Of a DNA stretch of 64,000 nt, positions 34,878 to 49,978 are shown in pieces. The notes beneath the pieces were generated by a model that saw only the letters and a program-made list of their open reading frames with translations, was not told where the DNA came from and searched no databases. Origin of the DNA: Pithys albifrons albifrons (lineage: Eukaryota > Chordata > Aves > Passeriformes > Thamnophilidae); assembly GCF_047495875.1 (NCBI RefSeq), contig NC_092462.1, positions 40,027,669 to 40,091,668 of the forward strand, read 5' to 3'. Position 1 is the stretch's first letter. Every line of letters starts with the position of its first letter. Position numbers and translations under genes: made by a program.

Positions 34878-37800
34878 ATTCAGCGTGGAAGCAGATATAA
34901 TTGATTTGGATGACATGATGCATGCTGCAATTTGTTGCCCTGTATTGAGGCAGAATGATGGTAAGAAGTTTGTAATTGGAAACAGTGGTGAGTAAATTGA
35001 AGGGGCTTCTCTAGTGCAGGAGTGGTTGCTATCACTTTGGGAACTGGCTGTCTCAGGCTTTTATAGTTTGTTCTCCCAGATTAACTGTCAGAGACAACTG
35101 GTAATATTCTTGTGATGCTGTTTGCCTCAGTATCTCAAATGCATCTGAACTTACAGCTGATTTTCATTGATGTGAGTTTCCAAATTGTGTTAAAAACACT
35201 GGTATCTATGATCTTATCTTCAATCTTTGGTCTATTGCTGAAAAGCTGACAGAAAAATAAAACATACAAAAAGGCAAGTGACATACCAGCTTTTATTTTC
35301 CCTACCAGTATGTGTAATAACTAGAAAAACTCTTTTCCTTTGTTTAAGGTTGAAATGACAATGAAGTGAATCACATGATAATCAAATAGTGCTGATGTAC
35401 ATGCTGATGTATAGATATACATAAATGTATAGTTATCAAATAAGTGCCAATGTCATTTGCATCATCTATACCAAATATTTAGGGATAAAAGGGAAGAACA
35501 TTATAAGATCCCATGAATTTTCAAAAAAAATGTCTTGCAGAACACTCCATAATGCTGGTCCTTTGATCATTCAGGTCAAACACAGGACTGGAATACATTT
35601 TTCCTCCTTTCCTTGAGGAACACACAGATTTTTTCCGTAGTGAGAAAAGTGCAAAAGAATGCAGGGCAGGAGGTCAGTCTAAAATATATAAGGAAATAAA
35701 TCACAGACCCAGGACTAGAGAGCATGTCTGTATCCCACAGGTTAGACATAGTCATTGAAATGTCATCATTTTTACAAAACAATCTTTCTGAATATCGGCT
35801 GCTTCCTTCTTTGGTGCAGCTGCACAGACTGCGGGTTCAACCACTGGAGAATTTTATCAAACTTGCAAACATGAACAGTGATTATTGAGAATGGGATCAG
35901 ATCTGCAGGCTGTAAACAAGAAATCAATGAAATTTTTCTTCACATGAAGAATTCAAGGCAAAAAGCTACAGAAAACATCTTTATATGAACTAAATAAATC
36001 TCAATAAAACTAGGGTGACCAAAGCTGTCTTCTTTCTTTGTGTCATGATCAAGGTGTCAAAGTAGCATGTGCTAAAGGAGGCCATACAACTGTTAACACT
36101 CTTGTTATCAAAGTAAAATTTTAAGCAATATTTTCATATATTACACTGTAAAATAAACAATATTTCAGATTTCATTGCTACAGTACAAAACCTTGTTAGT
36201 CTGCATTTTTTAAGAAGCATAGCACAAAATTACTTGCTTGTTTTATATTGGGAGGAGGGATGGCATGCCTCAGAAACCTACAATGAACTGAATTTATTTG
36301 TTCCACATCATCATATTTTTGGACTGGTAAAAGGGATTTTGTAGTTTGAAGACAAACACAGTGGACAGAAATTTGGGGAAGACACAGAAGTAGCTGTAAG
36401 GCGTAAGAGTAAGAGCAAAGATCCCTGCAAATACCCGAGGTCTGTTACCTACCTCTGTTACACTCCACACGCTCCTTTCTTCAATTTTATGTATCTGTTT
36501 TGTCAGTATTTGAAAGAGTTACCTTTAAGCAGAAATATTTTAAAATTTAAAGCATAAAAACTTACAAAATAGTTTTTTGTATTAAAAGCTATCACAACCC
36601 TTCTAAATGTTAACATTTATCTCTATTTTGCATAGATATACATCAGATAAATCTATGAAGCTTTATGTATGTTGGCATTTTTCTCTGCCAAAGAGCTATA
36701 TCTTCACTGAGTTATCAGAAACATCACCTGCATTTGCTTTTGGTGAGAAAGAAAAAAATACTTTTTCTGCTAATGCATTATAGCACCCAGTTGTCCTTTC
36801 TCTGGCCACCCTGAAATCATTAGATACTTTAAATGTCTACATAACTAACTCATAAACTTGAAGATAATAAATTAATGACATCCCCTTCTGCCTTCCCCAT
36901 CCGAAAAAGAGAAAAGCAACCCATACACAAACACACATACACAGACATACACACACACACAGAGAACTCTAATTTAGGGTAAACACTTTTCCCAGATCCT
37001 TATGGGACCCAGACACACCCCTCCAAGCAAACTTATGAACTCTGGTTTTTAGCAAGGACTTCCTCTCTGTCCTTGCTCATTCTCTGTTTTGTCAGGATGG
37101 ACTCAGAGTGGTGCCATTCCCCCAGATGCCTCCCATCTGCCCTAGGCCTGTTTATCTGCCCTGGCCTAGCTTGGACAACTCAGTTCTTAACACCACCACA
37201 AAGACAAGGAATAGGCAGCCACCCTGATAGGCCACCCTTGCACACCCTGGCTTGCTTTGCAAGTAAAAGGGAAGTTGTTGAAAAGGTGGTAGACAACTTT
37301 CCAATATTGTGTCTTTTGAACCGCTAAAGAAGCTCAAACTTTCAGAGGTATTGGAAAAGGAAACAGAGAGGAAAAAGGGGAAGGAAGAAATCAAAAGCTT
37401 TGACTGAATTTCTTTGACTCTCTTAAGATTCATTTCGCATTTCTCAAAGGGTTCAAATTTGCTCTGGAAACTGCAGAATAGTGGTATGTCTCCATATTCC
37501 GCACGTCAGTGACACAATATTAGCACTTTGTTAAAAAAGAAGAAATTCCAAAGCAATCACTATTTCAAATTAATTGTAAACAAGAATTATAGGGCACTGA
37601 GACCTAGTAGATTTCTTTTTTTTTAAACAAAAGGGATTTTAATTGAAAAAGGAAATATTACAAACCTGCTCAGGACATAACCTTACTATAAACATACTAT
37701 ACCAGCAAAGTGACATCTGTTTCATCAGCATTTACACTGAATACTTTTTTAAATGTTTCCGTTAAAAGATGTTTTGACAAAATTGCCACAGAATGAGCAT

Positions 37801-40800
37801 GCTGTATTGTTCTATATTCTGAATAGAATCATTAGCCAAAATTTGGGGCCATGTGGAGTAAAACATTCAAAACCTGGCAGCTTCCTCAAAGGACGAATAA
37901 AAAAAATTTTTTTTTTTCTGTTCACAGATCCATTTCCTATTAGGAAAAACTCAGTCTCCATCTGGCCTAAATCTCTTCTTCACCTTTTTTTAGTATGTTC
38001 CCCATGGTTGCTCATGTTATACCTGGTCCCCAATCTTCACCTCAACTTTAGTCTATTCACAATTTGCAGTTCCACAGGATTTCCCCAAAAGTACTGATGC
38101 TTTAATTTTCCCCACACGTGCCTTGCTGTAATTCAGGGTTGTTTATTTTGTTTTGTTTTGTTTTTTCCAAAACAGAGTCTGCAGTGCTTTCAGCTATTTA
38201 ATGCCTGAAGAAGATTAATAAATGTTTTTCAGGTTTGAACAGAGCTTTAGCACTGTAGGCAGGGTTTCACTGTAAAACACCACTTCATTGAACCCCATAT
38301 TTCTCATTTTTGACAGCATCTGCTTGAACAGGCAAGAAAATGTGGCAACCAGGTTTCCATCTCTATAGCTCAAGGATGGGCTTTTGGGACATCACAACTC
38401 CAAAGCAAGCTCTGTAGTCCCCTAGAGATTCTTTCATTCCCAGAACCTCAATATAATTGATAGCTTATCTGATACAGACCCCTGACACTGCACATTTGGA
38501 AAAGCTGTCCAAGAAATGTAAGCCCTAGAGATGCCATGATTGCATCATACAACTATCTTAGAGAATTTTATCAGCACTCTCCTTTGCTACTTCCCTATTC
38601 ATTTCTCTGTACTATGAAAAAGTTTTCCTCCAGTTTTATAGTATATTCTTCAAATGAAAGCAGGCTGGCCCAAATATTGCCACTGCAGATGCTGGTGTAA
38701 ATCCAAATTTGATTATGTCAGTACATACCTTTCATGTGCACTACTGTGCTAGTGAAGATTAGGTTTGAACTCTTTCTAACAAAGACAATTCGTCTGTGCC
38801 TTTGAACAAATTCATTTCTAGTTCCTTGCCATACTGCCTAATTCTAATTCTTTTGTGGAAATGCATGTTGCACCTCTGCCACTCAGCTTTGATTGCAATT
38901 TTTCTTATCATTTGCCAAGTAGAGCTCTGATTTCTGCATACAACCTTGCTTGGTCAGGACATTCAAGCCTGTTAATATTTCCATTTCAAAGCACCTTCAG
39001 TAAAGTCGCAGCAGCAGCAGCTATTCATCTCTTCACAGGATGCCATCTCTGTCTGCAATGACTGTTTCATCAATGTCCAGGACAGAACATCTATAACCCT
39101 GATCCGTGTTTTTCTTTTCTTCTTCATTCACTTTCTCCTGATCTTGAGCTTTTACTTCCCACCTGAATTTATATTAAAGATATGGTTTTATTATAAATAG
39201 CTTTAGTAAGCTATAGAAACTTACTTCTTTTAATTTAGCTTTCAATCTTATGTTACCTATTATGGTGTTTGGATGATTTTTTTTTTAATCTGGTAAATGA
39301 CCAAATGGATTTTATGAGGATTAGAATAATTTTTCTCTACCAAAGATATGAACATTGACATCTCAAGCCAATAATACAACTAACTAGGTTTGAACAAAAT
39401 TTCAAGTTCACTAAATATAACATATTTTTTCTTTAAATTGCTTATATTTACACAAAACGTTGCTAATTTAATCAATAGAGGTTTTGCACAATACACACAG
39501 ACTAGGATATGATGTTTAAAGCTATAATCTCGTCTTTATTAATTTGGATTTATTTGTGAGAAAAAGTGCACTCGCTATTTCTGTCTTTGCAAAATTGGTA
39601 AAATAGTTGAGATTTTTTTAAAAAGTGTCTCCACTGAATATTAATATCTTAAAGTACAATGACTGTTAAGGTATCCTATGATACAATGAAAACATTAGTA
39701 AAGATTAGATCATCAAACTGTGTTTTATACTCTAAAACATTTGTACAGGAAGATTCTTTATCAGGTTCTTGAGTTTAGTGATGTAAACACATAATTGACA
39801 GTACCATAACCATGTCAAGGGTTAATTGTGTGCTTATTCTTTTTCCTGAAACAGAAATGTTTGCTACTTCTTTTTTGTGGGTGGAAGCTTTCCAGGGCAC
39901 TAGTGGGAATAGATATTGCATTTCCTAAGTTTGGAAGAACTTATGAGGTGCTCCACTCAAAAGAATGCAAAAAAAAAGGTTTAAGAAGGTAAAATGGCAC
40001 AGTCTAAGTCTTATTAGGATACAGAAAGTCAAAACATCTTCACACAGATTTGTTCTGGGTGACTATTTGATGCTAGAGGTTCCACTTACAAGCCACTTCC
40101 CTCATCAGATTTTCAGGCCTGCATTTGTAGATGTCACCTTGTGAGAATATGACAGTGGAAAATTCATGTGGGATAGTTAATCAACATTTTTCAATGTGAT
40201 TAGTCATTTCAATATGACATAATAATGTATATTTATAATTAAAGTATTTGAACTATTGTCAGGTCAATGCATGTCATCTACTGTTTTTCAAACCATTCAC
40301 AAGTGTTTCAAAAATGATTGCAGAAAAATGTTACTGTGTAGCAGAAAAATTTGTAATAACCAAAGAAAAATGTAAAAATAAAAAAATTCTTTTTCAGGCA
40401 TTAAAACTATTCAGTATCCATTATAAGTATCCATTGTCAATAATTTAATTGAAATGCCAAATTAAAACACAACCAGAAGCTTGTCCCAATCATTGCTGAG
40501 AAGGATAAAACATTTAAGTGAAGAATCAATGTATGTAGCATTCTAACATGATCAGTGTAGGAGTCACTAATAAAATGTTAGCATTTCTCAAAACTTTTTG
40601 CAGTCATCAAAGGTAATTAAGTTATTTATCATTATAAATAAATGAATAAGAGGTCTTAGAACTGTTAGTAAATACTGACATCTTTACTGATGACTGTAGA
40701 CAAAATCTTGGCACTGAAGGCCAATAGAAATGATCCCTGTTAAGTTCAGTGAGGCCAGATTTTCACTGCATATATGTGACATTTCACATAACAGACAAAT

Positions 40801-43800
40801 TAATTGCTTCAGACTATAAAGTCTATAATCTGAATAATACTTTTTTTTTCTGTGAGGAATGAAACATATAACAGATGAAATTTTTTTCATGTAGTACAAC
40901 TACATGGGAAGATTAAAAACCTGTCGGTAGTGAGAATTCACTGTTAAACAACCTCTTGGCAAATAACAACCTAGAAGCTTATTTAATGATTTTGTAAACA
41001 AAAGAAATCTTAATAGAATCATATACTTGGGAATCATTAAAGGCAAGATACAGGCATCATTTTCTGGAATTATATCTCACAATAAAAATGTTACTTATAT
41101 CTGTGTTCTTGATCTGTAGGGAAAACTTCATTCTATGTTTTAACAGTATTAAAACACATATGCAGCCTGAATGAAGTTCAGTCATGCAACTAGTCATAAA
41201 AAGCTGCATTTTTATTAGAATGCTTTCTTTTTGTTTAACTATTTTCCATTTTTCTTTCTTGATTCTTTCCTTCTGTTCAGAACTGTATTTCTGGGACATA
41301 CTTTTGCTCATTTCTTTATCAAAAGAAATATTGCTACTCTAATCTGTCCCTCATAAAGAAAAAAAATCAACATTATTTCTGTACAGCTCTCACTTGAACT
41401 TGGGGACTTGTATTACACATTTGGCAGCAGAGCTGTAACAGATGCCATCTCTAAGGTCCTGAACCTCAAATGTTGGAATTTATGCCTTTCCAAAACAATA
41501 AAACATTTGATTTGTCGCTACAGTTTCATGCAGAGATTCTTTTTTAGTCAGTTTTTCAAGCAATAAACTGGATATACTTTTTTATTCTGACATCCATCAT
41601 CTTCATGTAAATTCTTTGCAGTCTGTTCTTAAATAGTTTTGTGCTATGAATTTGAATGTACTTCAGGTTTGTATTAATCCTTTTACGCTTTTATTCCCAA
41701 AACAACATTGAAACTTATGCTGGAACTTTATGTAACAGCACATAATAAAGTTCTGAAGTACCTCAGATCACCTATCAGTTCCTTGGTTTAAGAGTATATT
41801 TTACTAACCTGCATTCTAATGTGTTTTCTATCTATGCAAATTTTGGAGATAGGCCACAGCTCTAATTGAAACTGTAGTTTTACCATCTGGGCCTGGTTTG
41901 TTCAGAAGTATGGGCAAAATTAAAGTGTTCAGAGTATGAGAGACAAGCTCAAAGGTTAATCTGTGCCAAGCAGCAGAGGTGGGTCTAGAGCTCACTAGAT
42001 GCAGCTGCCACTTCCCTACATATTTCATCCTTCTGTATTTTCAAGATCCAACCTCAAACTCATTTAGAGTCATAGGAATTTACACAAGGCTAAAGTGTTC
42101 CTTTCAAGACTCCTTAGGTGTACTTCAAAGGATGTATCAAGTGTATAGTCAGCTCTTATTCTGAAGCCCTCTACTCTTACCAAAATATTTTTATAGGAGC
42201 TCAAGCTGCTTACTACCCAAATCTTAATGTACATATGTACATCTCAGGTTATGATTCCGTAACTCAGCAGAAACCCCATACGAATTTGTAAATCTGGCAG
42301 TCAGTTTTTATTTTGTAAAGGCTGTATTTCAGGGCACAAAGAAATCCATCATGAGTCCTAAGTAATGGTAAGATTCCTCTATTTATGTTTCACTGGAACA
42401 CCTCAGCAAGCAGATAGTGGATCTTTACTCAGTCTGTAATGAAACAACTTTCAAAATCTGGACATCCCTTGTAAGATTCTGGACCTTATGTAAAAAAATA
42501 ATAGTTTCAGTTTTGTCAAATATTTTAGAACCTACTGACTGTGGAACTGAAGTGCATTCTGGTAGCCAAAAGCTTGCCATATAACACATTTGGAAATACT
42601 ACACACCTCATGTAACTTGTCTATATCTGTAGTTTTCAGAAAAGGTGACAAATGTCTTTGATGCAGAGGACTACTTATGTAATGTTTATCACTCTGCATA
42701 CTAGGCCATCCTTAAATACTTGTAAGTTCACATCTAACTGGAGTAAAGGCACATTTCCTCTCATGATTTCTGGAGCTATTGTGCTTCTTTCAGGGGTTTA
42801 TTTTCAATTTTAAAAATTACTTTACATAAAAAGTATTTTCCTGATATCTGTCAAGACAGGTCTAATATGAGAATTCACTCTCAATAGAATAGATCCAGTC
42901 GAGACATCAAAAATAGCCAAAGTCTTGATAGAAAGTGTAGCTTTCTGAACAACTTTAAGAAAATCAGTATTACTCATAGTTTATTTCATCCTTGTCTCTT
43001 ATTCATCATGTGTTCCTGCTGTTTCAGCATCTAGTCTCAAACATATTGGAAGAAGAGTTTGGATGAGTTGGATATATTTGCTTGAAGAGAAATTTTGCCA
43101 GCTCACTTTCATACTGCAGCTGGGGCAAAATGTTTTGGCTTTAAAATAAGAGCTGAAGTATCCATAGATTCTCCAAACCACGGCCAACACAAAACAACAG
43201 CTGCTGAGTTTATCTACTAAACCATGGAGCAAGTGGCAATTAAACAACCAAAATACAGCCATTCAGCTGGGAAGTTAATGCACCAAAACTATGCTATTAT
43301 ACAAGCAAAATAGAATTATACTGGAAAGGACAATTATAACTTTGGCATGTTGAGTTTATTTGAAAGTAAGAAAAATCACAAGAGACCTTGTGTTTCAACA
43401 AGGGTAGTTTCACAAGTAGGAAACACTAGATTTTCATGGTTCTGCATATTTTCAGCTACATTATCCTTTTTACCATTCTCAGTCTAGCATTTTAAAAGTA
43501 ACTCAACATTAATATTCTTAGCCAGAATTTCCCTGGAATTCATGTCCTGTACTTAGTATAAGTTTAGAGAAGATTTCAGCAGATTGGTTATATATCAGTT
43601 TTGAAAAGTCAGACTGTACAAACCTGGTCTATAGTAACATGGAATCATTTCAAAATATTTTACCAGAAGATGACTCCCAGCAACTTGAAATCTTTTCCAA
43701 CTATTTCAGAAGCCATTTATAAATACCTGGTGCTGACTTATAGCATTACATTTTACTAATTAGGGTAATAGTGCAGTAGAGGCAGACAGTGAAAAGCCTA

Positions 43801-46800
43801 GACAAACAACATGTTAAGCTAAATGGTTTTTTTTAGTAGTTGGAGAAAAAAAATGGAAATAAAGATCTTAAAAATTTGCCATATAGTTACTGAAGAAAAG
43901 ATTCATATCACTTTATTTTGTCCACCTTAAAGGTATCTATAGCTTCAGCAATAAGTGTTGAAGGAAGATCCACCAGAGAATAACTACCTAATACATAGAT
44001 GGCAGAACCCATTGCTGAAAATATTTCTTTCCCTGTCTTGATTATAGAAGAATTCTAGGCTCTGATCTTATATCAGACATTTAATTTTTGGATGGACTTT
44101 GTCAGAGAAAACAAACTGTATTCATTGGTGGGCAGGTTGACCCTTTTTGTGCTTTGTTTTCCTTTCCCATTTGCAAAAATATCAGAGTCTACTGAATTAA
44201 TGTTTCAAAATGACCTAAGATTCTTTCATGAAAGACCTTATTTAAATACAAAGTCTTATTACTATTGAACTAAATTTACATTAGTGTCTTGCTTTATATG
44301 TCATGTTACACAAAAAACAAACAGGTCTGAATTGCCCAGAGAGAAACACTGAAGTGGGGATACGATACTGTGTGATAACAGACAGAACTAAAAGTCAAAT
44401 ACCTGACAACTTTCTGCAGGCACATTTGTCCTTTGTAAAGTGAAATGGCTGCTGACCTTTCTATACACTGGGTTTTTTTCCTACTATGCTCTTTTGTAGT
44501 AACTGGTTGCATATATATGAGTGCTAATGAAAAATGGCGACATTTCTGCTATTCTCTTTTCCTAATCCTCATTTGACAAATTCAGAGTCCTCCAATTAAT
44601 TATTTTCCCAAAGTTCATACACAATGAGAAAATTATGGAGATTGGGGTATTTGAGTGGAACAGGTTCTAATGGTGGTTAACACAAAATAATGTGGAAATA
44701 TAAGGAAAACTATATATTCATTTTCTAAATTTCTGTACTAACTTAAAATATCCTTTGTATCTGCTTGTCTTTAAGACTCATATTGTTTTGAAAATGGCAT
44801 TACATAATCCTGACACCTTCACAGCTATATAATTTAAAACATTAAAAAATAAATGAAAGAGGGGAAACTGGAAAAAAATGAGAGGAATGCTTGGTATACA
44901 TTCCCATTTCTTAGGGAAAATCTTCACCAAGACTTTTCAGAATATAGCATCCTTTTCCTAAAATGGAGAACTTTTCTATGTGAACAAGTCATTCTGCCAG
45001 AGGGAGATGTGCAATATTATACAACCTTTAGCTTTACTTGCTATGGTCAGCTGAAACTAAAAATTGCAAAAAGATAAAAGTGCTCCATTAAATCCTGTTT
45101 TATTGTATAAGTGCCCTTATGAAACTGCATGACTATACAATAGCATTGTACCAGGCTAGAATTAAGGCTTTCAACAGACGTTAAACTACAGCATTACAGT
45201 GACCAGATGTAAGGCTTATTTAAAGCAGGCTTAAGAGTGAAATATTTATGAACTGATTTAAATACTAATGAACAGGCACTCCTACAGCTGTCACAGTAGC
45301 AGAATGATAAATGTGTTACATAGGAATCTCCATGTCACATAGTTGGCCATTTTTCAAGTCATGGACACATATTTTGTAATAACACAGGCAAAAAATAGGC
45401 GGTGAAATAGGCAAGAAAAAAGACAATTACACCATTCGTAAAGTTACTGTCCCTTTCCTTCAGTGATCTTATTGGTTCCTCAAGTGTTTTTTCCACTACT
45501 TCCTTATTCCTCTTCCCCTTTTTTTTCCTCTTTCAGAAATTCACAGTTCCATCTGTGGAGGTGTCAATACTGTCAATAAATCATTCCTAGTTTTGGTCAA
45601 GGCTGCAGTTTCCTTGTGCACACTGTATGAATATTAGTTCTCTCACAATCTCCAATGGGATTTCTTCCCTCCAAGAGGAAACTGGTCCAGTGGATGGGAG
45701 GGCCATCTACATATTGCCAGCATCAATTTTTGCTATTCCAAGAGGGAGAATTTCGGTCCTCCAATCCTCCAAAATCCCAGAAAATCTTTCACCTCTCCAG
45801 CACCTTCATAACTCCTCATAGGGTGCCCCATACTTCTCTACGTATATCTGGGATGTCACCCTGAAAGCATTTCTGTGGAACTTCTCATACTGCCTTACTG
45901 TTGCTGCTGGCTCTTTGTTCTAAGTAACTTCAAGACATAGTAATTATGCCTCAGGGACAAAGGCAAGTCAGCTGGGACACAGAATAACCTCAAGTCTACT
46001 TTTTATAAAATTTTCAGGCAGCCAGTTTACACTAGGGAGTGTTGGCAAATGAGATAGGTCTGCCTCAGGTTTCTCTCAGATACAGTGCACAAAGACAATA
46101 TTGACATAGCAGTAGACCAGCAAGAACAACCAAAAGTGTAGTGCAGCTGATCCAGCAGTCTTACTGTAAATCTCAGCTTTGATTATGTTCCACTGGTAGA
46201 AGTAGGACAATGAGGCCAAATCTCTTTGTCCTTTATTGGTTTTAATCTCACTACTCTCAATAAATACAAAAGTGATTTCTTTCTCATTGCAAAAGTAAGT
46301 AAATACAGGAAATACAATATAACGGATAGTCTCTAACATAAAGAATAACATTTATGGGTAAAATTCTTTAGGGAAAAATTTCAATTAAACTTGTTGGTGG
46401 GGATTTTTGGTTGTTTTTGTTTGTTTGTTTGTTTTTTTGCTGTCCCCTTTGAAGACTTTCTAGCTTCTAGTTCTTGATTACTGAATTATATTTTTTGGTT
46501 GTTCTTCTTTTAAATCAATAGAATGTAATTAAGGAATTAGCCAAATATTACAGCTGCTATTAAATGTTTCTTCAATTCTATGAGGAATCTTGGTAACAGA
46601 AACTAGTGAATTGGTAAAACAAGTAAAGTAGGCAAAAAGTTTACAGAACATATGCATTATCTGTCAAAAATGCTAGCAGGCTCATTTAAAAATTTTAACT
46701 CACACCTAGTGACAATGACAATATACTTAGGATGCTGAATAATTTATTAGTCATGTCCACATCATTTTCATCATAAAAAATATCTACATTATTAAATAAT

Positions 46801-47459
46801 GAATCTATGCAGTTAGGAACATCATTATGAGGATAATTCTTAGTGATAGATATACTGGCTAAAGACTCTTAAGGAACCCAAGCACCTTCCTAAGAGGGAG
46901 GTAACATCCTTGCTTAAAGAAGGGTATAATTATGCTTAAGTTACTAGATTTGAAATATTGAGCAAGATCTCTTTTTATTAATTGCTATAGAGAATTTGAA
47001 ATATATTTTCACAGTGCACAACATTGTATAAGGATTGTGCGCAGATTGAGAGCAGTGTGACCTTTGAGTAGATGCAGTACTAAAGTCAAAATATCCAACA
47101 GGATAGTTTCTCTTCAGCACTCTCTCACTAATCAAATTAAACTAATTGGTTTTATTGTTTAATAGAAGAGAGTGGTCTATGATCAATTAAGTGCTGGTTT
47201 CATCTTAATTATTGATCCTTACTCATTAATATAGTATTTCCAGGTTCTTATTAACTCTGCTAACAATCTTGGAATAACTTTGACATGCCTTAAAATTGTG
47301 CTAATTGCATGGATTGCATCAGTATCCCAAGAACATATTCTATTCAGAAAATTATGGAAATGCCCATTTTGTTGTCTCTTCAGTATATGGTATGAAAGCA
47401 CTTTCTTTATGCTAATGTTTTGTCTTTAGCAGTTTTTTGTCAGTTTGTAAGTAAATACA
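34878..47459. other. 12.5 kb of AT-rich unique sequence, no gene recognised
   Basis: Simple repeats only: a CA-rich run at 36921-36964, TTTTG repeats at about 38150-38167 and GTTT repeats at 46410-46438. Somewhat GC-richer patches at about 37000-37330 and 45600-45930 contain overlapping short frames on both strands without recognisable features. No transposon termini, RNA gene or conserved splice pattern seen. Confidence 0.5.
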
Positions 47460-47485
47460 TCTTTGTGCAACATGCAGATGTCCAT

Positions 47486-47605
47486 ATGCAAATATTTTAA
47501 TGACACTGGGTAACCATTTGCATGTGTATGATGCAAAATGGATGTGAAATAATATTTTGTATTATTTTGCCTACTCCATTTACGGGTGTGAATGAATATG
47601 CAAGG
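47486..47605. promoter_or_regulatory. cluster of octamer (POU-type) motifs
   Basis: Perfect ATGCAAAT at 47486-47493 and its inverse ATTTGCAT at 47516-47523 lie within 40 bp, followed by ATGCAAAA at 47531-47538 and ATGCAAGG at 47598-47605. This density of octamer-like words is higher than in the surrounding DNA. The motif matches are seen directly. Enhancer function is only a possibility, since AT-rich DNA produces such words by chance. Confidence 0.25.
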
Positions 47606-49978
47606 TACTAAGCAGTAGAAATATATTTGCTGGCTTAGAAAGACAGAGACATAAAAGTAGATACTTTTATAAATCTTGATTTTACAAACCAGGTTTGTTC
47701 AGTCTTTCTGATACCTGCATATTCGATGAGTTCTTATTCATTTCAGATTAAATTCTTTATTCTTATGCTATGTTCTTGCAACCTATTTCAAATCAAAACT
47801 GCATGCAGCCTTCTCTAAGTCAGTAGGTCACCATCTCCTCCAATAACTGGTGGAACAAAAATAAATGTAGTTCAGAGAAAGACACTTTTGACTTTCTAAT
47901 GTTTTTAGGAAGAATAGTGATGATTTCTTAGTCCCTGTTGTAGAGAAAAGTGAAGAGTAAAGCCCACATGTATGAAATGTGTCTAGCTGAACAACAGGAG
48001 CTAAAGGGATACATCAGGAAGCTGAATGTCTCATCTAAAGGAATATGGGAAGAACCAGATTTTAGGAATAGAAGAGTTTAAAGGGTCTAAGATAAGGACA
48101 GAAGGTAGGAAAATATGAGAAAAAAATACAAGTAACTACTGAAGAACTAATTATCAGGACACTGAAGAAGCACAGGGTGGGGGGCAGAAACAAAGGGACA
48201 TCCATCTCCTGAAAGATCAAAGGATGCTTCAGTGAAAGGCACTTGGGCTAAAGCACTCCATTTTATTTATATTGTTTTATTCATAGTGCATGCTGAGCAG
48301 TTTGTGTTTTGGCACTGACCCCATCACAATTACCCATTTACCATCCTCAAGGAAAACACCTCATCTATATAGGACATTCTCTACCAGACTTTGAGAAGAA
48401 CTGTCCTCCATTACCTCCTTCATCCCACAATGGGTGTCAAGCTCATGTATGTGGTTTTAGTATAGCAGGAGACTTCAAGGAGCTTTTAACAGAGGAATGG
48501 GAGAACTTGTCATTAAGGAAGCAGGGTCTTGATGCTCACGGCAGAACTATCAAAAAATGTCAGCCTTAAGGCAGTCAGTCAACAACAGGCTAAGATCAAA
48601 GCTGAATTGGAGGTGCAATCCTTTCTAAGATAAGGCACACCCTGTCAGAGCAGATTCCTATCACCATCCACTGCTGAAATTGCACTGTTAATGCACGTAG
48701 GATGGTCAGCAGTTGGCCTGTTCATTTCATGGCAGACATGTCTATTTTCATTTATGAGACCTATGTGGAAGTTGGATGCTTAAAACAATCAGAGAAATAC
48801 AGCAAATCTCTGTTAGCCACTGCCTGTGAGAAGACACAAAGGGATACATATTAACTGGCTCACTTACATTTGGTTGTCATCCAAGACATTCAAACAACTT
48901 TCACTGCCTTACACAGAAATATTGTGCCAAACTGTGCTGTAAACATCAAAGTACACACACAGTGTCCACTAGAGAGGTCCATAATTGTTACTGGTTGAAG
49001 GGGCATTTAACTTATTGGCAGCTATAAATGGACAATTTATATAGAGCAGCATCAGCCCTGTGGTTTTTTGAAAGAATGAGGTATGTTCTGAAAATCTATT
49101 CAATTCCTGTCACCTAAGTCTGATTCAGTGATAGATGGCTGTCAAGGCAATTCAGTGAGAAAGGATCTTGTAAAGGAACTGTCATATGTAGGCCATCTGC
49201 AGCTACATTGTTAGTATCACCTCCATTTCCAGATCTGAAACTATTCTCACTTATTTATGCTTATTAATGTGAATCTCAAAATCACCTTTACCATCTTTTT
49301 AAAAATCTCTTTCTCTCCAGTTTAAAATATGTTACTCTGGTGTTCTCTCTTCCTTTTCCTTTCTAAATTTATTCTGTTTCTATAACTATTCATCTCAGCT
49401 TGGCTATTACAACTCATTTTGGCTGTCTTGAAGGTTTAATATACACTCCATCTCTTAAGTGTCTGTATGCCCTATAATCAAGTCTTACTGTACCATTTCA
49501 CTTCCCCCCCCTCCCAGCTTTTTGACATATGCTTAATTGTTATTTTCTATTCTGTAGGGACTATGAGCAAAATTCAGATTTAACAGATGCTACTTATCCA
49601 GGGAAAAAAGTCCTAGAGAGGTAAAAAGTCACATTCCAAACCAAAATATATTGCACTGCAGCAAGAAGTTCTGTTGGTCAGGTGCTTCATGTTTGGCCAT
49701 TTTAACTATTAACATATAGCTATTTATACGCTGAATATATAAAACTCTCATAAGCATGTACAAGATTGTCTCCAAGACAATGTGAGATAAGTCTTTACCC
49801 TTTGGCAAGTTACTAGAACTAGTTTAGGATCTAATTGCAGGGACAGCATATGCTGAAGCAATGAAAACAAGGAAGAAGTCAAAACATGGTGCCATCTTAC
49901 ACTTTGCTATATTTCAAACTATTTCAATCAATATAATTAGATAAGTTAAACTTGTATGAAAAGTTTTGCTTATAAATA
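47606..49978. other. unique sequence, no gene recognised
   Basis: About 48290-49200 is more balanced in base composition than its flanks and contains an 86-codon plus-strand frame (48309-48569), but I could not relate it to any protein or transposon family. Confidence 0.5.

Noticed and set aside
36921..36964. CA-rich stretch considered as a CRISPR-like or minisatellite array
   Set aside because: It is a short imperfect dinucleotide repeat with no regular spacer structure. No CRISPR-like array exists in the window.
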